Shown one piece after another: positions 1 through 5,081 of a DNA stretch of 5,081 bases. The stretch comes from Pseudomonadota bacterium (GTDB lineage Bacteria; Pseudomonadota; Gammaproteobacteria; Burkholderiales; Ferrovaceae), in assembly GCA_021804345.1 (NCBI GenBank), contig JAJZHV010000099.1, positions 1 to 5,081 of the forward strand. Direction: 5' to 3'. The position numbers and the translations under genes are program-made. Each line of letters begins with the position of its first letter. The first letter of the stretch is position 1. The notes under the pieces were generated by a model. That model was not told the origin of the DNA, made no database searches, and was given only the letters and a program-made list of their open reading frames with translations.

Positions 1-1
1 T

Positions 2-550
2 CCTTACCCGGCGGATCTGGTGCGGCACATCACCCTGCACAATGGCACTGCCGTCACCCTGCGTCCGATTCGTCCTGAAGATGCGGACATGGAGCAGAAC
101 TTTGTGAAGTCCCTTTCGGATGACTCGCGCTATTTTCGTTTCATGGATGCCCTGCGGGAACTCCCACGCTCCATGCTGGTACGCTTTACACAACTGGATT
201 ATGAACGGGAAATTGCGCTGGTGGCCATCACGCAGCAGGGCGATCATCCTACCCAGATCGGGGTGGTGCGTTATGCCACCAACCCGGATGGAGAGTCTTG
301 CGAGTTTGCGCTGGTCATTGGCGACGAATGGCAACGCCATGGCCTGGGAAAAATCATGATGGAATATCTCATGGAGATTGCGGCACAACGGGGATTAAAG
401 AGTATTGAAGGAGAAGTGCTGGGGTCCAATCCAGGCATGCTACACCTGATGACCCGGCTGGGCTTTGCCATCCACACTTCGCCGGAAGACCCCGCCATTC
501 GAATCGTGACACGCAACCTGGAATGCGGCACGGGCGCTACCCCCAGCTGA
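2..550 (+). CDS. Pat/PatZ-type protein lysine acetyltransferase, C-terminal GNAT domain (5' truncated)
   Basis: The reading frame is open from the left edge (first full codon at 2) to TGA at 548-550, so 182 C-terminal residues are visible. They form a GNAT acetyltransferase domain. The acetyl-CoA pyrophosphate-binding loop QRHGLG is encoded at 332-349, and the sequence LRPIRPEDA lies at the start of the fold. The stretch PYPADLV followed by HNGTAVTLRPIRPEDA, then SRYFRF and TQLDYEREIALVAI, is typical of the GNAT domain fused behind an ADP-forming acyl-CoA synthetase-like region in PatZ/YfiQ and Pat proteins. In studied members this enzyme acetylates lysines of cytosolic targets such as acetyl-CoA synthetase, using acetyl-CoA. 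A GTG at 20-22 could act as a start, but family-like residues precede it in frame, so it is probably internal. The fusion partner is outside the window and is inferred. The gene converges on the - strand operon, with 21 bases between the two stop codons. A stand-alone GNAT is the alternative. Confidence 0.85.
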   Translation, partial: PYPADLVRHITLHNGTAVTLRPIRPEDADMEQNFVKSLSDDSRYFRFMDALRELPRSMLVRFTQLDYEREIALVAITQQGDHPTQIGVVRYATNPDGESCEFALVIGDEWQRHGLGKIMMEYLMEIAAQRGLKSIEGEVLGSNPGMLHLMTRLGFAIHTSPEDPAIRIVTRNLECGTGATPS

Positions 551-571
551 GTTGCAAACAGGATCGGACGC
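551..571. other. Convergent intergenic gap without a visible terminator
   Basis: Only 21 bases separate the stop of the + strand acetyltransferase (TGA, 548-550) from the stop of the - strand NlpD-like gene (TAA, 572-574). No GC-rich stem followed by a T-run was found here on either strand. A 5-bp GGATC/GATCC pair (561-565 and 595-599) has a loop of about 29 bases and is too weak to count as a terminator. Confidence 0.6.
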
Positions 572-1132
572 TTAGTGCGGGAGAATTTTATCGGGATCCA
601 CGGGCTTGCCGTGGTAACGGATTTCAAAATGCCAATGGGGAGACTCTCCGGCTAGGGTGGTTGCTAGGCGTTCACCACGCTGCACCGTCTGGCCCTCGTG
701 CACCAGTACCTTGCCGTTGTTGGCATACACGCTGAGATAATCGGGGCCATGTTTCACAATGACCATCTCGCCATAGTTCCTGATGCTGTTACCCACATAC
801 GTCACCACACCGTTCGCGGCACAAAATACCGGTGTTTGCCCGTGGGGAGTGAAATCGATGCCGCGCGTTCGGGTTTGATAAGGTCCAGCTAGGGATTTTT
901 CCAGAGGCCACATCCAGGTCACGCTGCCCGGTGGTGCGGGATGAGAGGGTTCGGGCGCAGGTTTGCTGCGCGCACTCGGGGCCACGGGACTTTCCTTGAG
1001 GGGATGAGAAGTCACTGGCGCGGGGGCATTCGAGGCACAACCCGCCATCCCTGCCAGTAGTCCCAGTCCCGCCAGCAGGATCCCGCCTCGGGCTAGAACC
1101 CGAGGCGGCCACTGAAGAAGAAAAAAAGTCAC
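572..1132 (-). CDS. NlpD-like lipoprotein with degenerate M23 (LytM) domain
   Basis: This 186-residue protein begins with a lipoprotein signal: basic residues R11 and R15, a hydrophobic run from about 18, and a lipobox-like MAGC ending at C32. A Pro/Ser/Ala-rich spacer (about 36-69) leads to an M23/LytM domain (about 73-186). The domain resembles E. coli NlpD (RGID, GVVTYVGNSIRNYGEMVIVKH, HFEIRYHGKPVDP). NlpD is an outer-membrane lipoprotein that activates a cell-wall amidase during cell separation. D93 and the HWH pair (H166, H168) are present. The first zinc histidine position of HxxxD is T89, and the usual YAH histidine is N138, so peptidase activity is doubtful. NlpD itself has lost catalytic residues and acts as an activator. 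No LysM domain is present, and E. coli NlpD is about twice as long. The GTG start overlaps the pcm stop as GTGA, with GGAG 8 bases upstream. Its place after surE-pcm supports NlpD orthology. A generic M23 lipoprotein is the alternative, so no symbol is given. Confidence 0.85.
   Translation of the reverse strand: MTFFLLQWPPRVLARGGILLAGLGLLAGMAGCASNAPAPVTSHPLKESPVAPSARSKPAPEPSHPAPPGSVTWMWPLEKSLAGPYQTRTRGIDFTPHGQTPVFCAANGVVTYVGNSIRNYGEMVIVKHGPDYLSVYANNGKVLVHEGQTVQRGERLATTLAGESPHWHFEIRYHGKPVDPDKILPH
1083..1108 (-). repeat. Perfect 10-bp inverted repeat (hairpin) early in the NlpD-like gene
   Basis: The arms 1083-1092 (CCGCCTCGGG) and 1099-1108 (CCCGAGGCGG) are exact reverse complements separated by a 6-base loop. 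In the - strand transcript the hairpin covers codons 9-17, starting 24 bases after the first base of the GTG start codon. No U-tract follows it in either direction (the T run of the - strand lies before it), so it does not look like an intrinsic terminator. It may affect translation or mRNA stability, or may simply reflect GC-rich coding sequence. Confidence 0.6.
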
Positions 1133-1776
1133 AGTATTTGCTCCAGCAGGGGCACGAAATGTACCGCTTCGATGACCCTTTGAACCGGCCCCGTCTCGCT
1201 TTGTTCCACGAGGATTAGTTGTTGTTGGCGCTCACCCACGGGAATGACCAGTCGCCCGCCGGGAGCCAGTTGCGCCAGCAGGGCAGCAGGAATCTGCGGG
1301 GCCGCGGCTGCCACGATGATGCCGTCAAAGGGCGCGGCCTCGGGCAGGCCCTTGGTTCCGTCGGTGAATTTAAGACGCAGATTGCGAATCATGAGTGGCC
1401 ACAATCGGGCCCGGGTGCGCTCCAGCAAGGCCCCAATGCGTTCTACGGAATACACCTCGGTGGCCAGTTGCGCCAGAACGGCCGCCTGATACCCACAACC
1501 TGTTCCCACCTCCAGCACCTTGGTCAATTTTCGACCTTGTACCAGTAGTTCCACCATGCGCGCCACCGTATAAGGCGCCGAGATGGTCTGTCCAAAACCA
1601 ATGGGCAGTGCCGAGTCTTCGTAGGCCCGAACAGAAATTCCTTCATCCACGAACACATGCCGAGGAACCCGACCCATGGCGGCCAATACCTGCCCATCCT
1701 GAATGCCGCGCAATTTAAGCCGTTCCACCATCCGTGCCCGGGTGCGATCGGAGGTCATGCCAATGCCTGAAACCAC
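1129..1776 (-). CDS. pcm: Protein-L-isoaspartate O-methyltransferase (PIMT)
   Basis: This cytosolic repair enzyme transfers a methyl group from S-adenosylmethionine to the abnormal L-isoaspartyl residues formed when proteins age, allowing them to return to aspartate. At 215 residues it has the usual length. The PIMT signature LPIGFGQTIS is at 58-67. The SAM-binding glycine loop VLEVGTGCGYQ is at 87-97, with the acidic residue E112 in VYSVER after the next strand. DG at 139-140, FDGIIV at 150-155 and the C-terminal VHFVPL at 205-210 all match E. coli Pcm. The GTG start at 1774-1776 is preferred because GAGGG lies 7 bases upstream and E. coli Pcm also begins MVS. An ATG at 1756-1758 (residue 7) is the alternative, with only a weak Shine-Dalgarno. 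The gene begins 3 bases after the surE stop and overlaps the next gene by 4 bases, so it is clearly an inner operon gene. Confidence 0.96.
   Translation of the reverse strand: MVSGIGMTSDRTRARMVERLKLRGIQDGQVLAAMGRVPRHVFVDEGISVRAYEDSALPIGFGQTISAPYTVARMVELLVQGRKLTKVLEVGTGCGYQAAVLAQLATEVYSVERIGALLERTRARLWPLMIRNLRLKFTDGTKGLPEAAPFDGIIVAAAAPQIPAALLAQLAPGGRLVIPVGERQQQLILVEQSETGPVQRVIEAVHFVPLLEQIL
1141..1144 (-). promoter_or_regulatory. Ribosome binding site for the NlpD-like gene
   Basis: GGAG on the - strand lies 8 bases before the GTG start at 1130-1132, inside the last codons of pcm. It supports this GTG and coupling of translation to pcm through the GTGA overlap. Confidence 0.6.
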
Positions 1777-1779
1777 CCG

Positions 1780-2529
1780 TCAACCCTCGAGCCATTGGCC
1801 CAGCGTGGAAAGCTGTTGATAATGCGTCAGATCCATCTGCAAGGGCGTCACGGACACGTAGCCCTGCGCTACGGCGTCAAAATCAGTGCCCTCTCCGGCA
1901 TCGGCTGCTGGGCCTGCCGCACCCACCCAATAGACGGTTTCGCCCCGTGGGTTGGCCGTTTTGATGACCGGTTCGGCCTTGTGGCGACGCCCCAGGCGCG
2001 TGATGCGAAAGCCCTTAATATCGGCGTGCGGGCGATCGGGCACGTTCACATTCAGCAAGCTGGCATGGGGCAGTGGACTGGACTGAATTCGTCGAACCAG
2101 CGCCTGCACACAGCGTGCCGCCGTCTCGAAATGGCGCCCCGCCCCGGAGTGCGTGACCAGCGAAACGGCAATGGAAGGTATCCCCAACAGATACCCTTCG
2201 GTGGCAGCGGCCACGGTACCGGAATAGATGGTGTCGTCCCCCATATTGGCCCCGTGATTGATCCCGGAAACAACGATGTCGGGGGGCTGCTCCAGTAATC
2301 CCGTGACCGCCATGTGCACGCAATCGGTTGGGGTGCCATTGACGTAATGGAACCCGTTGGGCGCCTGGCGAACCATGAGGAGCCGGTCCAGCGTCAGCGA
2401 GTTTCTGGCCCCACTTTTTTCTGCATCGGGGGCAACGACAGTCACTGTGCCCAATTCTTCCAGGGCTTGTGCCAACACCCCAAGACCCAGGGAAAAATAG
2501 CCGTCATCATTGCTCAGCAGAATGCGCAT
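1780..2529 (-). CDS. surE: 5'/3'-nucleotidase (survival protein SurE)
   Basis: SurE is a metal-dependent phosphatase that releases phosphate from nucleoside 5'- and 3'-monophosphates; the E. coli enzyme also cuts short polyphosphate. It is linked to stationary-phase and stress survival. The 249 residues match the usual length. The N-terminal [10 protein letters not shown] carries metal ligands D8 and D9, S39 lies in the [10 protein letters not shown] loop, and N91 lies in SGINHGAN, which completes the expected metal site. TPTDCV (66-71), the [11 protein letters not shown] segment (102-112) and the C-terminal [18 protein letters not shown] are also typical. The ATG at 2527-2529 gives the correct N-terminus directly at the first strand of the fold. 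The gene begins 15 bases after the lpdA stop and ends 3 bases before pcm. The surE-pcm pair is a widely conserved proteobacterial arrangement. No substitution of a key residue was seen. Confidence 0.97.
   Translation of the reverse strand: MRILLSNDDGYFSLGLGVLAQALEELGTVTVVAPDAEKSGARNSLTLDRLLMVRQAPNGFHYVNGTPTDCVHMAVTGLLEQPPDIVVSGINHGANMGDDTIYSGTVAAATEGYLLGIPSIAVSLVTHSGAGRHFETAARCVQALVRRIQSSPLPHASLLNVNVPDRPHADIKGFRITRLGRRHKAEPVIKTANPRGETVYWVGAAGPAADAGEGTDFDAVAQGYVSVTPLQMDLTHYQQLSTLGQWLEG
1784..1788 (-). promoter_or_regulatory. Ribosome binding site for pcm
   Basis: GAGGG on the - strand lies within the end of surE, 7 bases before the GTG at 1774-1776. It favours that GTG over the downstream ATG. 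Confidence 0.6.
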
Positions 2530-2540
2530 GACCGGTTTTT

Positions 2541-2546
2541 CTCCTC
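2541..2546 (-). promoter_or_regulatory. Ribosome binding site for surE
   Basis: GAGGAG on the - strand overlaps the lpdA TGA stop and sits 11 bases before the surE ATG. The match is strong but the spacing is longer than usual. Its overlap with the lpdA stop suggests coupled translation. Confidence 0.55.
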
Positions 2547-3966
2547 AGCGGCGCAGGGGCGGCAGATCGGTACAGACTCCCTCGAACAGTTCTGCGGCCA
2601 TGCCGATGGATTCGCCCAAGGTAGGATGGGGATGAATGGTTTTGCCAATATCCCCGGCTTCGGCGCCCATTTCGATGGCTAGGCACACTTCACTGATGAG
2701 GTCTCCCGCATGGGTTCCCACAATCCCCCCACCCAGGATGCGATGGGTGTCTTCATCGAAGAGCAGTTTGGTAAACCCTTCTTCGCGTCCATTGGCGATG
2801 GCCCGCCCGGATGCCGCCCAGGGGAAAACGGCCTTGCGAAAACGCAAACCCTGCGCCTTGGCCTGTTCTTCCGTGACCCCCGCCCAGGCCACCTCGGGAT
2901 TGGTATAGGCCACGGAGGGAATTTGCCGCACATCCAGAAAACTGCGTTGCCCATCTGCACTTTCTGCTGCCACATGGCCCTCATGCACTGCCTTGTGAGC
3001 CAGCATAGGCTGCCCCACCACATCGCCAATGGCGAAAATATGAGGCACATTGGTGCGCTGCTGCTTGTCCACAGGAATGAAGCCGCGGGCATCGACGCTG
3101 ACCCCGGCCATTTCAGCTCCGATCCGGGCGCCATTGGGGCTCCGTCCCACCGCCACCAGCACCAGATCGTAGCGTTCGGGCGCCGAGGGCGCCTGGGCCC
3201 CCGAAAAAGTCACCCAGATGCCGTCTTCTCGGGCTTCTACTGCCGTGGTTTTGGTTTGCAGCATGACCCGCTCAAAGCGCTTGGCATTGAATTTTTCCCA
3301 CACCTTCACCAGATCGCGGTCAGCCCCGGCCATCAAGCCCTCAAGCATTTCCACCACGTGGATTTTGGCCCCTAAGGTGGCATAGACCGTTGCCATTTCC
3401 AGGCCGATGATGCCGCCGCCGATAACCAGCATGCGCTGTGGAATCTGGCGCAATTCTAGGGCGCCGGTGGAGTCAACGATGCGCGGATCCTGGGGGACGA
3501 AGGGCAATTTGACCGCCTCGGAACCGGCGGCGATGATGGCCCGGGAAAACTTGATGAGTTGCTGGCCTTCTGGTTGGGTGACTTGCAGATGGTTGGGATC
3601 GAGAAAACGGCCTTCCCCCTGAATCACCTGCACCTTACGCGCCTTAGCCATCTGTGCCAAACCGCCGGTCAGTTTTTTGACCACGCTGTCCTTCCACTGA
3701 CGCAAGCGGACCAGATCAAATTGCGGCGCGCCAAAGCTGACTCCATGAGCCGCCAGGGCCTGCGCTTCCTCGGTGACTGCGGCCACATGCAGCAAGGCTT
3801 TGGAGGGGATACAGCCCACGTTCAGGCAAACGCCCCCCAAGGTGGCATGCCGTTCCACCAGGATGGTTTTAAGCCCCAGATCGGCCCCGCGAAAGGCTGC
3901 GGAGTAGCCGCCAGGTCCTGCGCCCAACACCAACAGATCACATTCCAGTGCATTCGAATCGTTCAT
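2545..3966 (-). CDS. lpdA: Dihydrolipoamide dehydrogenase (E3 of 2-oxoacid dehydrogenase complexes)
   Basis: E3 is the FAD flavoprotein that reoxidises dihydrolipoyl groups on E2 and passes electrons to NAD+. Counting from the ATG at 3964-3966 (473 residues), the FAD-binding GAGPGG is at 15-20. The redox disulfide CLNVGC is C47/C52. The NAD-binding loop GGGIIG is at 183-188, followed by E206, which favours NAD+ over NADP+. The second FAD motif FAIGD is at 311-315. The catalytic pair H447/E452 lies in HPTLGE, in the C-terminal dimerisation domain. All key residues are intact and the protein is closely similar to E. coli Lpd. There is no fused lipoyl domain. The chosen ATG has GAGG 6 bases upstream. 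GTG at 3976-3978, which overlaps the aceF stop as GTGA, and ATG at 3970-3972 are in-frame alternatives adding 4 or 2 residues, with worse Shine-Dalgarno placement. Directly following aceF, it should serve the pyruvate dehydrogenase complex, and may be shared with other complexes. Confidence 0.97.
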   Translation of the reverse strand: MNDSNALECDLLVLGAGPGGYSAAFRGADLGLKTILVERHATLGGVCLNVGCIPSKALLHVAAVTEEAQALAAHGVSFGAPQFDLVRLRQWKDSVVKKLTGGLAQMAKARKVQVIQGEGRFLDPNHLQVTQPEGQQLIKFSRAIIAAGSEAVKLPFVPQDPRIVDSTGALELRQIPQRMLVIGGGIIGLEMATVYATLGAKIHVVEMLEGLMAGADRDLVKVWEKFNAKRFERVMLQTKTTAVEAREDGIWVTFSGAQAPSAPERYDLVLVAVGRSPNGARIGAEMAGVSVDARGFIPVDKQQRTNVPHIFAIGDVVGQPMLAHKAVHEGHVAAESADGQRSFLDVRQIPSVAYTNPEVAWAGVTEEQAKAQGLRFRKAVFPWAASGRAIANGREEGFTKLLFDEDTHRILGGGIVGTHAGDLISEVCLAIEMGAEAGDIGKTIHPHPTLGESIGMAAELFEGVCTDLPPLRR

Positions 3967-3972
3967 GGTCAT

Positions 3973-3976
3973 CCTC
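3973..3976 (-). promoter_or_regulatory. Ribosome binding site for lpdA, deciding the start
   Basis: GAGG on the - strand overlaps the aceF TGA stop and is 6 bases before the ATG at 3964-3966. It touches the ATG at 3970-3972 and overlaps the GTG at 3976-3978, so it can serve only the innermost of the three candidate starts. Confidence 0.55.
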
Positions 3977-5081
3977 ACAGCGTAGCGCGACGCATATCGC
4001 CCAGCAGGCCGATCAGGTGGTTATTGAAACGCGCCGCAGAGGCCCCGTCGATGACCCGATGGTCGTAGGACAAGGACAGCGGTGCAATCAGACGCGGTTG
4101 AAATGCTTGGTCCTTCCAGACCGGGCGCAAGCTGGCCTTGCAGACCCCCAGGATCGCCACTTCGGGCGCGTTGATGATGGGGGTGAAGTAGGTGCCACCA
4201 ATGCCCCCCAGACTGGAAATGGAGAAGGTGCCGCCTTGCATGTCGGCCGGACCCAGTTTGCCCTCGCGCGCCTTGGCCGCCAGAGCACTGGCCTCGGCGG
4301 CGATTTGCATGACGCCCTTCTTGTCGGCATCGCGAATGACCGGCACCACCAGTCCATTGGGTGTGTCCGCCGCAAAACCGATATGGTAGTAATGCTTGAG
4401 CACCAAGGTGTCGCCATCCAGGGAAGCATTGAATTCGGGAAACTTGCGCAGGGTATTGCACACGGCCTTGATGAGAAACGCCAGTAGCGTGACCTTGGTC
4501 CCCGCCTTGACGTTTTCCTGATTCAACTGCACGCGAAAGGATTCCAGATCGGTAATATCCGCATCGTCATGATTGGTGACATGAGGAATCATGACCCAAT
4601 TGCGATGCAAATTGGCCCCGGATATTTTTTTGATGCGGCTTAAGGGTTGGGCTTCGATGGGCCCATACTTGGCAAAATCCACTTGGGGCCAAGGTAACAG
4701 GCCCAGACCGATACCCGCTGCGGGCACCCCGGCGGCAGGTGCCGCTGCGCTCTGGATCAGGGATTTGACAAAGGCTTGCACGTCTTCGCGCAGAATGCGC
4801 CCCTTGGGACCACTGCCCTTGACGCGCCCCAGATCGACGCCTAATTCACGCGCAAAACGGCGGATGATGGGGCTGGCGTGAGCCTGGGTCATGGAGTGAC
4901 TGGCGGCCTCGGGAGCCACATCCGCAACGGCTTGGGGCGATGGTGCAGCGCCAACCCCGGTCGGTGCCGCAGCCACGGGGGCGGGGTGGGCCTGAGCCAA
5001 AGCCGCAAACCCGGGCGCTGCGGCCGTGTGGGGCGATGGCACAGCCCCGGCACTGGCTACCGTGGCGCCAGAGCCTGCGGC
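3975..5081 (-). CDS. aceF: Pyruvate dehydrogenase E2, dihydrolipoamide acetyltransferase (5' truncated)
   Basis: E2 forms the core of the pyruvate dehydrogenase complex and transfers acetyl groups from its lipoyl arm to CoA, making acetyl-CoA. The frame is open to the right edge, so 368 C-terminal residues are visible and the start and lipoyl domain(s) are missing. In order: an Ala/Pro-rich flexible linker (visible residues 1 to about 65), a peripheral subunit-binding domain ASPIIRRFARELGVDLGRVKGSGPKGRILREDV (about 68-100) that docks E1 or E3, a second Ala/Gly-rich linker, and the catalytic domain (from about 137). The active-site motif DHRVIDG has its histidine encoded at 4059-4061. MIPHVTNHDDADIT and the catalytic-domain sequence match the pyruvate E2 type of gammaproteobacteria better than the 2-oxoglutarate or branched-chain types, and the adjacent lpdA agrees. 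The GTG at 5040-5042 lies in the linker and is not a start. An aceE gene is expected upstream but is not visible. TGA is at 3975-3977. Confidence 0.94.
   Translation of the reverse strand, partial: AAGSGATVASAGAVPSPHTAAAPGFAALAQAHPAPVAAAPTGVGAAPSPQAVADVAPEAASHSMTQAHASPIIRRFARELGVDLGRVKGSGPKGRILREDVQAFVKSLIQSAAAPAAGVPAAGIGLGLLPWPQVDFAKYGPIEAQPLSRIKKISGANLHRNWVMIPHVTNHDDADITDLESFRVQLNQENVKAGTKVTLLAFLIKAVCNTLRKFPEFNASLDGDTLVLKHYYHIGFAADTPNGLVVPVIRDADKKGVMQIAAEASALAAKAREGKLGPADMQGGTFSISSLGGIGGTYFTPIINAPEVAILGVCKASLRPVWKDQAFQPRLIAPLSLSYDHRVIDGASAARFNNHLIGLLGDMRRATL

Noticed and set aside
20..22. GTG as the true start of the acetyltransferase
   Set aside because: In-frame codons before it encode PYPADL, which matches the sequence preceding the GNAT domain in PatZ-type fusions, and the frame is open to the window edge.
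561..599. GGATC/GATCC inverted pair as a convergent terminator
   Set aside because: Only 5 bp with a loop of about 29 bases and no T-run at a stem end.
271..627. - strand open frame of 118 codons spanning the convergent junction
   Set aside because: It overlaps both the GNAT gene and the NlpD-like gene in wrong frames and shows no family features.
1778..1783. TTGACG on the - strand as a -35 box of a pcm promoter
   Set aside because: No -10 resembling TATAAT is found at the right distance, and the site coincides with the surE stop and the pcm Shine-Dalgarno region.
3179..3193. GGCGCC repeated on either side of GAG in lpdA
   Set aside because: A 6-bp self-palindromic word repeated in GC-rich coding sequence; too short to support a functional element.
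2710..3375. Long + strand open frame of 221 codons opposite lpdA
   Set aside because: It lies wholly antisense to a highly conserved gene, has no recognisable domain, and is explained by GC-rich codon structure.
3948..4487. + strand open frame of 179 codons opposite aceF
   Set aside because: It is antisense to the conserved E2 catalytic domain and its translation resembles no family I know. It is treated as a shadow.

Overview
The window is a compact, fully coding stretch of bacterial chromosome. It has the 3' end of one gene on the + strand and five closely packed genes on the - strand, and the two units converge near position 560. The proteins resemble those of gammaproteobacteria and related deep lineages. 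The lipoamide dehydrogenase is very close to the E. coli type, and surE-pcm-nlpD is a typical proteobacterial gene order. Moderately high GC by eye (not computed) and the mix of genes would suit an Acidithiobacillus-like or other deep-branching gammaproteobacterium, but this placement is an inference of low confidence.

Layout: 1-550 (+) is the C-terminal GNAT domain of a Pat/PatZ-type protein lysine acetyltransferase whose N-terminal part lies outside the window. 551-571 is the short convergent gap. Then, reading leftward on the - strand from the right edge, come aceF (E2 of pyruvate dehydrogenase, 5' end cut off), lpdA (E3), surE (nucleotidase), pcm (protein repair methyltransferase) and a short NlpD-like lipoprotein with a degenerate M23 domain.

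The five - strand genes are joined by gaps of 3 to 15 bases or by a 4-base overlap, and each gene with a visible start has a plausible Shine-Dalgarno sequence inside or next to the preceding gene. They look like one transcription unit linking acetyl-CoA production (PDH E2/E3) to a stationary-phase and repair module (SurE, Pcm) and a cell-envelope lipoprotein. The usual fourth member of the last module, rpoS, is absent here. The convergent Pat gene is itself an acetyl-CoA-using regulator in well-studied relatives.

No tRNA, rRNA, mobile element, CRISPR array or phage feature was seen, and there is no gene-free stretch longer than about 21 bases. No novel multi-gene system is evident. The points most worth a second look are the operon arrangement, the shortened NlpD-like protein lacking key M23 histidines, and a perfect 10-bp hairpin just inside the start of that gene.
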